NCBI RefSeq assembly: GCF_003602235.1
Contig: NZ_QZVS01000086.1
Span: forward strand, 62,305 to 125,708
Direction: 5' to 3'
Source of the DNA: Cryobacterium melibiosiphilum
Lineage (GTDB): Bacteria > Actinomycetota > Actinomycetes > Actinomycetales > Microbacteriaceae
Length of the DNA stretch: 63,404 nucleotides
The notes under the pieces are model-generated. The model worked only from the letters and a program-made list of their open reading frames with translations, searched no databases and was not told the DNA's origin. Made by a program: the position numbers and the translations under genes. Positions 17,848 through 25,166 of the stretch are shown here, piece by piece. The first letter of the stretch is position 1; every line of letters begins with the position of its first letter.

Positions 17848-19064
17848 CCGACTCAGAGGCCCCCGACGCCCCCGTGCCCGCCAAACCTGCGGCCGCCAAG
17901 CCGCGCGCCGCCAAACCTGCGGCCCCCAAGCCTGTGGCCCCCAAGCCGGCCGCAGCCAAGCCGGCGGCACTCAAGCCCGCGGCCGCCAAACCGCGTGCCG
18001 CCAAGCCGGCCTCCGCCAAGCCCGCGTCCGCCAAGCCTGCTCGGGTGAAGTCGCGCGCGGTCAAGCGTGCGCCCCAGCTGCGCGTGTTCGTCACCGGGGC
18101 GAGCGGATTTCTCGGGCGCGCGGTCGCCGCCGAGCTGGTGGCCGCCGGCCACGACGTCACCTGCTTCCAACGCCGCGCCTCGGGCGTCACCGGCGCGACG
18201 GATGCGCTCGGCTCGATCACCGACGCCGCCCGCGTCGCCGCGGCCATCGCCGGGCACGACGCCGTCGTGCACCTCGCCGCCAAGGTGTCCCTCGCCGGGG
18301 ATCCCGCAGACTTCGAAGCGGTCAACGTCGGCGGCACCCGCATCCTGCTGGCCGCGGCGACGGATGCCGGCGCCTCCCGCTTCGTCTATGTCTCCTCGCC
18401 CTCGGTCGCGCACGCCGGGGCCTCCCTCGTGGGCCTTGACGCCCTGCCCGCCGACCCCGAGCATGCGCGCGGCGACTACGCCCGCACCAAGGCCCGCGCC
18501 GAGTTGCTCGCCCTCGCCGCCGACTCCGAGGCCCTGCGCGTGGTCGCGGTGCGCCCGCACCTGGTCTGGGGACCCGGCGACACCCAACTGGTCGCCCGAA
18601 TCGTGGAGCGCGCCCGCGCGGGCCGACTGCCGCTGCTCGGCCACGGCGCCGCGCTCATCGACACGACCTATGTCGACAACGCCGCCTCGGCGATCCGCGC
18701 GGCCCTCGATCGCGTCGATGCCGACGGCGCCCACGGCGTGCATGGCCGGGCATATGTGATCACCAATGGGGAACCGCGCCCGGTCGCCGAACTTCTCGCC
18801 GGCATGTGCCGCGCGGCGGGCGTGCGACCGCCCGCCTGGCGAGTGCCGGCATCCGTCGCCCGCGGTGCCGGATCGCTCATCGAAGCGGGCTGGCGACTGC
18901 GTCCCGGAGTCGACGAACCGCCGATGACCCGGTTTCTCGCCGAACAGCTCTCGACCGCGCACTGGTTCGACCAGCGCCGCACCCGTGCCGACCTGCGGTG
19001 GATGCCCGCCGTCTCCCTCGACGAGGGCTTCGCCCGCCTCGAGCGCTCCTACCGCGGCGCCTGA
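17844..19064 (+). CDS. oleD: OleD, NADPH-dependent 2-alkyl-3-ketoacid reductase with AKP-repeat tail
   Basis: SDR-type reductase (406 aa) that reduces the OleA product to the beta-hydroxy acid used by OleC. The Rossmann motif GASGFLG lies at 85-91 and the catalytic Y212-x3-K216 in DYARTKARAE; VRPHLVWGPGD and VTNGEPRPVAE-like segments are typical of OleD. Unusually, residues about 10-75 are a lysine/alanine/proline tail of repeated AAKP/ASAKP units with no fold. This histone-H1-like basic, disordered extension could tether OleD to the OleBC assembly or to membranes or nucleic acid (inference). GTG 17844 overlaps oleBC by 4 nt. It is the last gene of the operon, followed by the class A repeat array. 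Confidence 0.9.
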   Translation: MTDSEAPDAPVPAKPAAAKPRAAKPAAPKPVAPKPAAAKPAALKPAAAKPRAAKPASAKPASAKPARVKSRAVKRAPQLRVFVTGASGFLGRAVAAELVAAGHDVTCFQRRASGVTGATDALGSITDAARVAAAIAGHDAVVHLAAKVSLAGDPADFEAVNVGGTRILLAAATDAGASRFVYVSSPSVAHAGASLVGLDALPADPEHARGDYARTKARAELLALAADSEALRVVAVRPHLVWGPGDTQLVARIVERARAGRLPLLGHGAALIDTTYVDNAASAIRAALDRVDADGAHGVHGRAYVITNGEPRPVAELLAGMCRAAGVRPPAWRVPASVARGAGSLIEAGWRLRPGVDEPPMTRFLAEQLSTAHWFDQRRTRADLRWMPAVSLDEGFARLERSYRGA

Positions 19065-19209
19065 CCCGACGCGCCCCGCCGGTGGCTGCGCAGTGAGGGG
19101 AGCGTGCGGCATCGGTGGGAGGAAGAACCCAGGGCGCCATCACATGCGGGGTGCGTGGGGAGGGCTGACGTGCGTCGTCGTGGGTCGGGTGCCTGGGTCG
19201 GGTGCTCCC

Positions 19210-19551
19210 GTGAAGTGGCAGAGATGACCCCTTCGGCTGTGGGGAGGAGCGTGGGAGGAGGCGTAAGGAGGATCAGCGTCTGTTCCCCTGTGAGCCATGG
19301 GGCATTCTGTGACACCTCGTGAGCGAAGTGTCAGAGATGGCCCCTTCGCGGGCGTTGAAGGGGCATTCTGTGACACCTCACGGGGCGATTTCCGCGTGAT
19401 GGGGCATTCTGTGACACCTCGTGAGCGAAGTGTCAGAGATGGCCCCTTCCGCACCCGGTTGGCCGGAGGTCAAGGGGCGTTCTGTGACGCTTGACGGGGT
19501 CAAGGGGCGATCTGTGACACCTCGTGAGCGAAGTGTCAGAGAAGGCCCCTT
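19210..19551. repeat. class A intergenic palindromic array
   Basis: Three full about 50-bp palindromic units lie at 19297-19346, 19399-19449 and 19500-19551. Each reads GGGGCATTCTGTGACACC, a CTCGTGAGCGAA hinge, then GTGTCAGAGATGGCCCCTT. Half-units lie at about 19210-19234 (degenerate), 19358-19385 and 19471-19500. The arms pair with internal mismatches, and the C-A mismatch on the plus strand becomes G-U on the minus strand, so the RNA hairpin is better in minus-sense transcripts. The array fills most of the 532-bp gap between convergent oleD and the GntR gene; 19065-19209 shows nothing else. Confidence 0.9.
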
Positions 19552-19596
19552 CGCGGGCGTGACCTGAGTCCCGGCTCGGTGGCCCAGATGTCGCGG

Positions 19597-19953
19597 TCAG
19601 CGGATGCCGAGGGCCGCGCTCACGACGCGCAGGGCCTCGTCGGGGGCGACGCCGAGTTGCACGGCCCGATCGGCGTACGCTCGCGCCGCGACCTGCAGGT
19701 GCCGTGCGGTCGCGTCGCCGGTCGCTGAGACGAAGGATCCGTTGCGGCCCCGGGTCTCAATGACCTCGTCCTGTTCGAGCTCGCGATACGCGCGGGCGAC
19801 CGTGTTCGCGGCCAAGCCCAGGTCGGCGGCGAGTTTGCGCACGGTCGGCAGCTTGTCGCCGGCCGCCATCTCGCCCGAACGCACCGCCGCGATGACCTGC
19901 GCCCGCAGTTGCTCGAAGGGCGGGGTCGACGACGTCGGGTCGATGACGAGCAT
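19597..19953 (-). CDS. YtrA-like GntR-family regulator
   Basis: Short GntR regulator (118 aa) of the YtrA type: one winged HTH (PPFEQLRAQVIAAVRSGEMAAGDKLPTVRKLAADLGLAANTVARAYRELE, split here for description) and a short C-terminal helix, with no effector domain. Its start shares one base with the stop of the upstream membrane-protein gene (TGATG), so the two are translationally coupled. It is a clear paralogue of the regulator at 20908-21285. It likely represses its own operon through the TTTGTAC...GTACCAA site upstream of the membrane gene. Confidence 0.85.
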   Translation of the reverse strand: MLVIDPTSSTPPFEQLRAQVIAAVRSGEMAAGDKLPTVRKLAADLGLAANTVARAYRELEQDEVIETRGRNGSFVSATGDATARHLQVAARAYADRAVQLGVAPDEALRVVSAALGIR

Positions 19954-20840
19954 CAGCGCGCCGCGCCCCGTGCGACCGCGTCGGCGTAGTCGGCGGCAGC
20001 CTCCGGCCATAGCCGTCGCAGGTAGTATGTCGTGGCCCGGCGGCGGTTGATGACCAGCACGAACACGATCAGGGCCGCGACGACCCCGAAGAGTGCCCAG
20101 GTGACAAAGTTGCCCAGCCCGGGCGTCAGGCCCAGCGCGAGCAGGGTGGCGCTCAGGCTAGCCATACCCAGAGTCGTGGGAATCTCGATCGTGCCGCGCA
20201 GCGCAGCGCTGCGCAGGGCGTCGTCCCAGGTGAGTTCGGTGACGGATGCCGCCGGCTGGCCGCGACGCACCAGCTCGGCTCTCGCGAACCGCGACGCGAC
20301 GACGGCAGCGATTGCGGTGGCGGTCAGCCCCGCCGCCAGACCAAGAGATGGCAGCCCCGCGGGGGAGGCCAGGGCGACACTCCCGAGCGCGCTGAGCGCG
20401 ATCAGCACGGTCACCGCGGGCGCCCACAGCTGCCAGGGTGAGACATAGTCGGCGACGGTCGGAATCGTTGAGCGCGCGAGTCTCGGCTGGTCGGGCACCG
20501 GCCTGAATGCGCCCCGCCACTCCGCGACAGCGAGGCCGAGCACGGCACCGAGGCCGATGATGGCCACCAGCACGATCCCCGACCAGGTGACCGTGGCCCC
20601 GGTGATCGACCAGAGACCGATACCGACGACGGAGGTCATCGCCCCGATCGTGTAGCCCCGTTCCCGCGCGGTGAGGCGTCGGACCAGTGCCGGCCTGACC
20701 TCGGCGGTCAGGGCCAGTCCGGACTCCCGGGCGAAACGGTCAAGAGCGCGCACCTGCGGCTCGGCACGAAAAGTCCTCGCGAATTTGAGGCTCAAACTGA
20801 GCAGAGCGATCATGACGGCCGCGAATGTGTACCAATCCAT
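19953..20840 (-). CDS. multi-pass membrane protein of unknown function
   Basis: A 295-aa membrane protein. There is an N-terminal single helix (MDWYTFAAVMIALLSLSLKF), a soluble about 50-residue segment, then about six further hydrophobic helices in pairs (IGAMTSVVGIGLWSI, IVLVAIIGLGAVLGLAVA, APAVTVLIALSALGSVALA, LGLAAGLTATAIAAVVA, ATLLALGLTPGLG, VTWALFGVVAALIVFVLVI). It ends in a cytoplasmic tail RRRATTYYLRRLWPEA. I do not recognise a family. It is co-transcribed with a YtrA-like regulator, an arrangement seen for cell-envelope-stress or transport proteins, so an envelope role is only a guess. Confidence 0.7.
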   Translation of the reverse strand: MDWYTFAAVMIALLSLSLKFARTFRAEPQVRALDRFARESGLALTAEVRPALVRRLTARERGYTIGAMTSVVGIGLWSITGATVTWSGIVLVAIIGLGAVLGLAVAEWRGAFRPVPDQPRLARSTIPTVADYVSPWQLWAPAVTVLIALSALGSVALASPAGLPSLGLAAGLTATAIAAVVASRFARAELVRRGQPAASVTELTWDDALRSAALRGTIEIPTTLGMASLSATLLALGLTPGLGNFVTWALFGVVAALIVFVLVINRRRATTYYLRRLWPEAAADYADAVARGAAR

Positions 20841-20852
20841 CTGACCCCTACC

Positions 20853-20873
20853 TTTGTACTGTGTTTGTACCAA
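20853..20873. promoter_or_regulatory. GntR-type operator upstream of the membrane-protein/regulator operon
   Basis: The imperfect inverted repeat TTTGTAC-N7-GTACCAA lies 13 bp upstream of the membrane-protein start, just behind its AAGGTAGGGG ribosome-binding site. It has the form of a YtrA/GntR operator. Either or both YtrA paralogues flanking the gene could bind it. Confidence 0.5.
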
Positions 20874-20907
20874 GGTAGCACGCGGTCGTTGGTCCGCGGG
20901 CAAGCGG

Positions 20908-21285
20908 TCAGGCTCGGGCGCGCTGCCTCAGGGCATCCGTCACCAGCGCGAGGGCTTCGTCGGGGCTGACGCCAAGTTCGTGGATGCGCACCGCGAATGC
21001 GGTCGCGGCCAGCTCGGCGTGGCGGGAGGCCGTATCGCCGGTCGCGGCGATGTACGAGCCGGAGCGGCCGCGGGTCTCGATGACCCCGTCGCGCTCGAGT
21101 TCGCGGTAGGCGCGGGCGACGGTATTGGTGGCCAGTCCGACATTGTCGGCGAGGCCGCGCACGGTCGGTAACCGGGTGCCGGGTTCCAGCCGACCCGAAC
21201 GCACCGCGTCAAGAATCTGCAGGCGCACCTGTTCGAATGGCGGGGTCGCCACAAGCGGATCAATGTTAAGAAAGGTCTCTGGCAC
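20908..21285 (-). CDS. YtrA-like GntR-family regulator (paralogue)
   Basis: A 125-aa single-domain GntR regulator. The HTH core PPFEQVRLQILDAVRSG...LPTVRGLADNVG and TNTVARAYRELERDGVIETRG is strongly similar along its whole length to the regulator encoded at 19597-19953, indicating a local duplication around the membrane-protein gene. I chose GTG 21285 because AGGGAG lies at proper spacing; GTG 21291 sits directly on that ribosome-binding site. It is divergent from the FetB-like permease gene. Confidence 0.82.
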   Translation of the reverse strand: MPETFLNIDPLVATPPFEQVRLQILDAVRSGRLEPGTRLPTVRGLADNVGLATNTVARAYRELERDGVIETRGRSGSYIAATGDTASRHAELAATAFAVRIHELGVSPDEALALVTDALRQRARA

Positions 21286-21412
21286 GGGCACTCCCTGGGA
21301 CGGCGACTTCGCCAGTGTGCCAACACTCGGCTCTTGGCGCAACCACCATTGTGACCGAATTTCTGGCACCCGAACGGGGGGCGCGCCGGTGTGAACCTGT
21401 GTGGGCGCTCGG

Positions 21413-21418
21413 TAGGCT
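21413..21418 (+). promoter_or_regulatory. -10 element of leaderless fetB-like gene
   Basis: TAGGCT followed by exactly six bases and ATG 21425. Confidence 0.6.
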
Positions 21419-21424
21419 CGATCC

Positions 21425-22207
21425 ATGACGTTGCCCGAACCGTGGTCGACCGCCGGGTCTACCCTCGTCGGGCTCGGTCCCACCCTGCTCGGAGTGCTGT
21501 TGCTGGTGCTGCTCGCCGGCCTGGTTCTGCGCGGGTATCGCACGCAGCATCCGTGGGCCCCGGCCCTCGCGCTGCTGCGCGGAACGCTGCAGCTCGCGGC
21601 GATTAGCCTGATCCTCAGCGGCATCATCACCAACCCGTTCTGGGTCGGTATCGGCCTGGTCGTGATGTTCACCGCCGCGGTCGTGACCGTGACCCGGCGC
21701 ATCGGCACCAGCCGCCAGCACTTCGCCTGGGTCGCCGCGGCGATGGGCGCTGGCGTCGGCGCCACCCTCGTGATCGTGTTCACGACCGGGGCGATCGAGT
21801 TCTCCCCGCGCTACGTGCTCGCGATCGGCGGCATCATCATCGGCAACGCGATGTCGATCGCCACGCTCAGCGGTCGCCGCTTTCGCGAGGGCGTGACCGA
21901 ACACTGGGACGAGGTCGAAGGCTGGCTCGCCCTCGGTGCCCGGCCGCGCCAGGCCACCCGTGAGCTCGCCCGCCGGGCGGTGTACTTCGCGATGATCCCG
22001 TCCACCGACCAGACCAAAACCACCGGGCTCGTCACGTTGCCCGGGGCGTTCGTCGGCGCGATCTTCGGCGGGGCGTCGCCGCTCGAGGCCGGGAGGTTTC
22101 AGATCGTGGTGCTCGCCGGCATCCTCTGCGCCGGATCGATCGCCGCCGTCACGCTGCTGCACCTGCTCGCCCCGGTGCGTCAGAAGCCGGTGCCGCAGAC
22201 GGCCTGA
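21425..22207 (+). CDS. FetB/UPF0014-family ABC permease
   Basis: A 260-aa membrane protein of the FetB (YbbM, UPF0014) family, the permease of the putative iron/metal exporter FetAB. It has about seven hydrophobic segments. The conserved cytoplasmic stretch GARPRQATRELARRAVYFAMIPSTDQTKTTGLVTLPGAFVGAIFGG, containing MIPSTDQTKTTGLV, is the family signature. The ATPase partner FetA is not adjacent and not elsewhere in the window, so the protein must use a remote ATPase or act differently. The leaderless start is supported by TAGGCT-N6-ATG. It is convergent with the Lrp gene. Confidence 0.85.
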   Translation: MTLPEPWSTAGSTLVGLGPTLLGVLLLVLLAGLVLRGYRTQHPWAPALALLRGTLQLAAISLILSGIITNPFWVGIGLVVMFTAAVVTVTRRIGTSRQHFAWVAAAMGAGVGATLVIVFTTGAIEFSPRYVLAIGGIIIGNAMSIATLSGRRFREGVTEHWDEVEGWLALGARPRQATRELARRAVYFAMIPSTDQTKTTGLVTLPGAFVGAIFGGASPLEAGRFQIVVLAGILCAGSIAAVTLLHLLAPVRQKPVPQTA

Positions 22208-22230
22208 CCCACGCCGATGTGCTGCGCGCT

Positions 22231-22668
22231 CTACTCTGTCGCCCGGTGGATCAGCCGTGACAGCACGATCGCGCTGCGGGTGTGGTCGACGTTCGGCGCC
22301 AGGCGCACCTTCTCGAGCGCGGCCTCGAGCGCCGGGATGTCACGTGCTCGAATGTGCACCATCGCGTCGGCGCTGCCGGTGATGGTGCCGGCTTCGACCA
22401 CCTCCGGCACCCCGGAGAGGATGCGCAACAATTCGTCGGGGGCAACGGTTCCGCGGCAGAACAGCTCCACGTAGGCCTCGGTGCTGAGGCCGTCGACGGC
22501 CGGGTCGACCTGGATGGTGAACCCGCGAATCACGCCGTCACTCACGAGCTTGTCCACCCGCCGCTTCACGGCCGACGCGGACAGCCCCACGACACCGCCG
22601 ATATCGCCGTACCCGGCGCGGGCATTTCGGCGAAGCAGGTCGAGGATTCCGCGGTCGAGGTTGTCCAT
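22231..22668 (-). CDS. Lrp/AsnC-family regulator
   Basis: A 145-aa Lrp/AsnC regulator. The N-terminal HTH is MDNLDRGILDLLRRNARAGYGDIGGVVGLSASAVKRRVDKL, and a RAM ligand-binding domain follows (EAGTITGSADAMVHIRARDIPALE). It is divergent from the arginine-catabolic pair, so it probably senses arginine or ornithine and controls that operon (context inference). A TAGACT -10 hexamer (plus-strand 22675-22680) lies exactly six bases before its ATG, implying a leaderless transcript. Confidence 0.88.
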   Translation of the reverse strand: MDNLDRGILDLLRRNARAGYGDIGGVVGLSASAVKRRVDKLVSDGVIRGFTIQVDPAVDGLSTEAYVELFCRGTVAPDELLRILSGVPEVVEAGTITGSADAMVHIRARDIPALEAALEKVRLAPNVDHTRSAIVLSRLIHRATE

Positions 22669-22699
22669 TCAGTGAGTCTAGGGGGCAGCCCGACAGATC

Positions 22700-22740
22700 G
22701 TTGCGCCAAGGCGCAACATTACGCAGAAAAAGTGCGCAAC
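22700..22740. promoter_or_regulatory. Lrp-type operator in the lrp/arginine intergenic region
   Basis: A perfect palindrome GTTGCGCCAAGGCGCAAC (22700-22717) is followed about two helical turns later by a further half-site TGCGCAAC (22733-22740). It sits between the divergent Lrp gene and the arginine-hydrolase/rocD operon, and is well placed for auto- and operon regulation. Confidence 0.6.
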
Positions 22741-22877
22741 CCGGCGTGAAACGTCGATTCGGGCTGTGTGAGACTGGGAGCGGCGTCCCGTCAGTTTCTG
22801 CCGGGCTCTCGTGAGCGACCTGGTCCGCCATTAACCCCGACAACGGATGCTCGGCATCCGCTGGAGAAGGAGACCGC

Positions 22878-23741
22878 ATGTCGACCACCCTCGACGAACT
22901 CGCCACGCCCCGCGTGCCGGTTCGCACCCCCCTCAAGCGCACCGTTCTCATGTGCAAGCCCACCCACTTCACCGTCGTGTACCGCATCAACCCCTGGATG
23001 GACCCGGCTCTGCCGACCGACACCGCGCTCGCTGTGGCGCAGTGGCAGACCCTCTACGACACCTACGTCGGCCTCGGCTACGAGGTGCACCTGATCGACC
23101 CGATCGCGGGCCTGCCCGACATGGTCTACGCGGCCAACGGCGGCTTCGTGATCGACAACATCGCCTACGGCGCCAAGTTCACCCACCCCGAACGCCAGCC
23201 CGAAGGCCCCGCCTACATGGAATGGTTCGGCGCGAACGGCTTCGACGTGCGCGACCCCGCCGAGATCAACGAGGGTGAGGGCGACTTTCTGCTCGTCGGC
23301 GACGTCATCCTCGCCGGTACCGGCTTTCGCAGCGCGTCGGACAGTCACACCGAACTCGGCCGCATCTACAACCGCCCGGTCATCACGCTGAACCTCGTCA
23401 ACCCGAGCTTCTACCACCTCGACACCGCCATCGCCGTGCTCGATTCCGGTACCGCTGCGGGCGGCGGCGAGATCGCCTACCTGCCGAGCGCTTTCGACGA
23501 GGCCAGCCTCGCCATTCTGCGCGAGCGTTTTCCGACCGCGATCATCGTTTCCGAAACGGATGCCGCGATCCTCGGCCTGAACTCCTATTCCGACGGCTAC
23601 AACGTCGTGATCGCCTCCCGCGCGGTCGGCTTCGAACAGCAGCTGCGCGAGCGCGGCTTCAACCCCATCGGCGTCGACCTGTCCGAGCTGCTGCTCGGCG
23701 GCGGCGGCGTCAAGTGCTGCACCCTCGAGCTGCGGAGCTGA
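22878..23741 (+). CDS. amidinotransferase-fold arginine hydrolase (DDAH-annotated type; candidate arginine dihydrolase)
   Basis: Guanidino-group-modifying enzyme of the pentein fold (287 aa). Catalytic residues are visible: H180 in FYHLDTAIAVLDSG and the nucleophile Cys in GGGGVKCCTLEL (C280 most likely). GEGDFLLVGDVILAG carries the substrate-binding acidic residues. Such proteins are usually annotated dimethylargininase. However, the position that is Asp in deiminases and DDAH lies in LPDMVYAANGG and is Asn87, as I recall for arginine dihydrolases (ArgZ type), which give ornithine directly. That fits the next gene, rocD, which consumes ornithine and overlaps this one (TGATG). The start is ATG 22878. 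Confidence 0.75.
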   Translation: MSTTLDELATPRVPVRTPLKRTVLMCKPTHFTVVYRINPWMDPALPTDTALAVAQWQTLYDTYVGLGYEVHLIDPIAGLPDMVYAANGGFVIDNIAYGAKFTHPERQPEGPAYMEWFGANGFDVRDPAEINEGEGDFLLVGDVILAGTGFRSASDSHTELGRIYNRPVITLNLVNPSFYHLDTAIAVLDSGTAAGGGEIAYLPSAFDEASLAILRERFPTAIIVSETDAAILGLNSYSDGYNVVIASRAVGFEQQLRERGFNPIGVDLSELLLGGGGVKCCTLELRS

Positions 23742-25003
23742 TGATGACCATTCCCCTGACCCACGCCCTGCCCGCCGAGGCAGAGCCGACATCCGCTGCG
23801 CAAGCAGCTCTCATCGGCCTCGAGTCCGAACACGCCGCCCACAACTACCACCCGCTGCCGGTCGTCGTCGCGACCGGGGACGGGGCCTGGGTGACCGACA
23901 TCGACGGTCGCCGCTACCTCGACTGCCTCGCCGCGTATTCCGCGGTCAACTTCGGGCACTCGAACCCGGTGCTGCTGGAGGCCGCCCGCGCGCAGCTCGG
24001 CCGGATCACCCTCACCAGCCGCGCCTTCTACAACGACCAGCTCGGCCCCTTCGTGACCGCACTGGCCGCGCTCGCCGGAAAAGACATGGTGCTGCCCATG
24101 AACACCGGCGCCGAGGCCGTCGAATCCGGCGTCAAGGTCGCCCGCGCCTGGGGCTACCGGGTCAAGGGCGTCGCCCCCGACCGGGCCAACATCATCGTCG
24201 CCGCCGGCAACTTTCACGGCCGCACGACGACGATCATCAGCTTCTCCGACGACGAATCCGCCCGCAAAGACTTCGGACCGTTCACCCCCGGATTCCGCAC
24301 CGTGCCCTACGGCGACGCGGCCGCCCTCGAGGCCGCGATCGACGAGAACACCGTCGCCGTGCTGCTCGAGCCGATCCAGGGCGAGGCGGGCATCGTCGTG
24401 CCGCCGGCCTCGTATCTGCCGGCAGTGCGCGACATCACCACCCGCCACAATGTGCTGTTCATCGCCGACGAGATCCAGTCCGGCCTCGGCCGCACCGGCT
24501 CCACCTTCGCCTGCGACCTCGTGGGCGTGGTGCCCGACCTGTACCTGCTCGGCAAGGCCCTCGGCGGCGGCATCGTGCCCGTCTCCGCGGTCGTCGGCAA
24601 CGTCGACGTGCTCGGCGTGCTGCACCCCGGCGAGCACGGCTCGACCTTCGGCGGCAACCCGCTCGCCGCGGCGGTCGGCCTCGCCGTCGTGCGGATGCTG
24701 GACACCGGCGAGTTCCAAAAGCTCGCCCGTGAGCGTGGCGCGCGCCTGCACGCCGGCCTCAGCGAACTCGTCGGCCACGGCGTGATCGCGGTACGCGGCG
24801 CCGGGCTCTGGGCTGGAATCGACATCGACCCGGCGCTCGCACCCGGCCGGGTCGTCTGCGAAGCGTTGCTCGCTCGCGGCGTGCTGGCCAAAGACACCCA
24901 CGGCTCGACGATTCGGCTCGCCCCGCCGCTCGTCGTGAGCGACGAGGACATCGACTGGGCCGTCGCCCAGCTCGCCGCGGTGCTCGCCGAGCTCGGCGCC
25001 TAG
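23741..25003 (+). CDS. rocD: ornithine aminotransferase
   Basis: PLP-dependent class III aminotransferase (420 aa) converting ornithine plus 2-oxoglutarate to glutamate-5-semialdehyde plus glutamate. The PLP-lysine is K272 in LYLLGKALGGGIVPVSA; NTGAEAVESGVKVAR, NFHGRTTTIISFSDD and IADEIQSGLGRTG are hallmark segments of ornithine transaminase. ATG 23741 shares its A with the stop of the upstream hydrolase; ATG 23744 is equally possible. The semialdehyde product is the substrate of the PutA dehydrogenase domain encoded at 10.2-13.8 kb. Confidence 0.93.
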   Translation: MMTIPLTHALPAEAEPTSAAQAALIGLESEHAAHNYHPLPVVVATGDGAWVTDIDGRRYLDCLAAYSAVNFGHSNPVLLEAARAQLGRITLTSRAFYNDQLGPFVTALAALAGKDMVLPMNTGAEAVESGVKVARAWGYRVKGVAPDRANIIVAAGNFHGRTTTIISFSDDESARKDFGPFTPGFRTVPYGDAAALEAAIDENTVAVLLEPIQGEAGIVVPPASYLPAVRDITTRHNVLFIADEIQSGLGRTGSTFACDLVGVVPDLYLLGKALGGGIVPVSAVVGNVDVLGVLHPGEHGSTFGGNPLAAAVGLAVVRMLDTGEFQKLARERGARLHAGLSELVGHGVIAVRGAGLWAGIDIDPALAPGRVVCEALLARGVLAKDTHGSTIRLAPPLVVSDEDIDWAVAQLAAVLAELGA

Positions 25004-25041
25004 CCCGGCCGCGGCATCCGCCTGACGCGCCCGGCGCGGTC

Positions 25042-25096
25042 GAAACCCCGAAAAAGCACGATCCGGGCAGGAACAACCATGTTTTTTCGCGGTTTC
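25042..25096. terminator. long inverted repeat after rocD
   Basis: The arms GAAACCCCGAAAAA (25042-25055) and TTTTTTCGCGGTTTC (25082-25096) pair with one mismatch around a loop of about 26 nt. The A-tract and T-tract flanks would let it work in either direction. It lies 38 bp after the rocD stop. Confidence 0.5.
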
Positions 25097-25166
25097 AGCG
25101 CGGCCCCGGGTGACGGCGCGTGACACGGGCCTGATCGACCTGCCGCCCGCCCCGTAGGCTCACAGC

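Noticed and set aside
19297..19551. Class A units as a CRISPR array
   Set aside because: The units are long inverted repeats with half-units and no unique, size-constant spacers, and there are no cas genes nearby.
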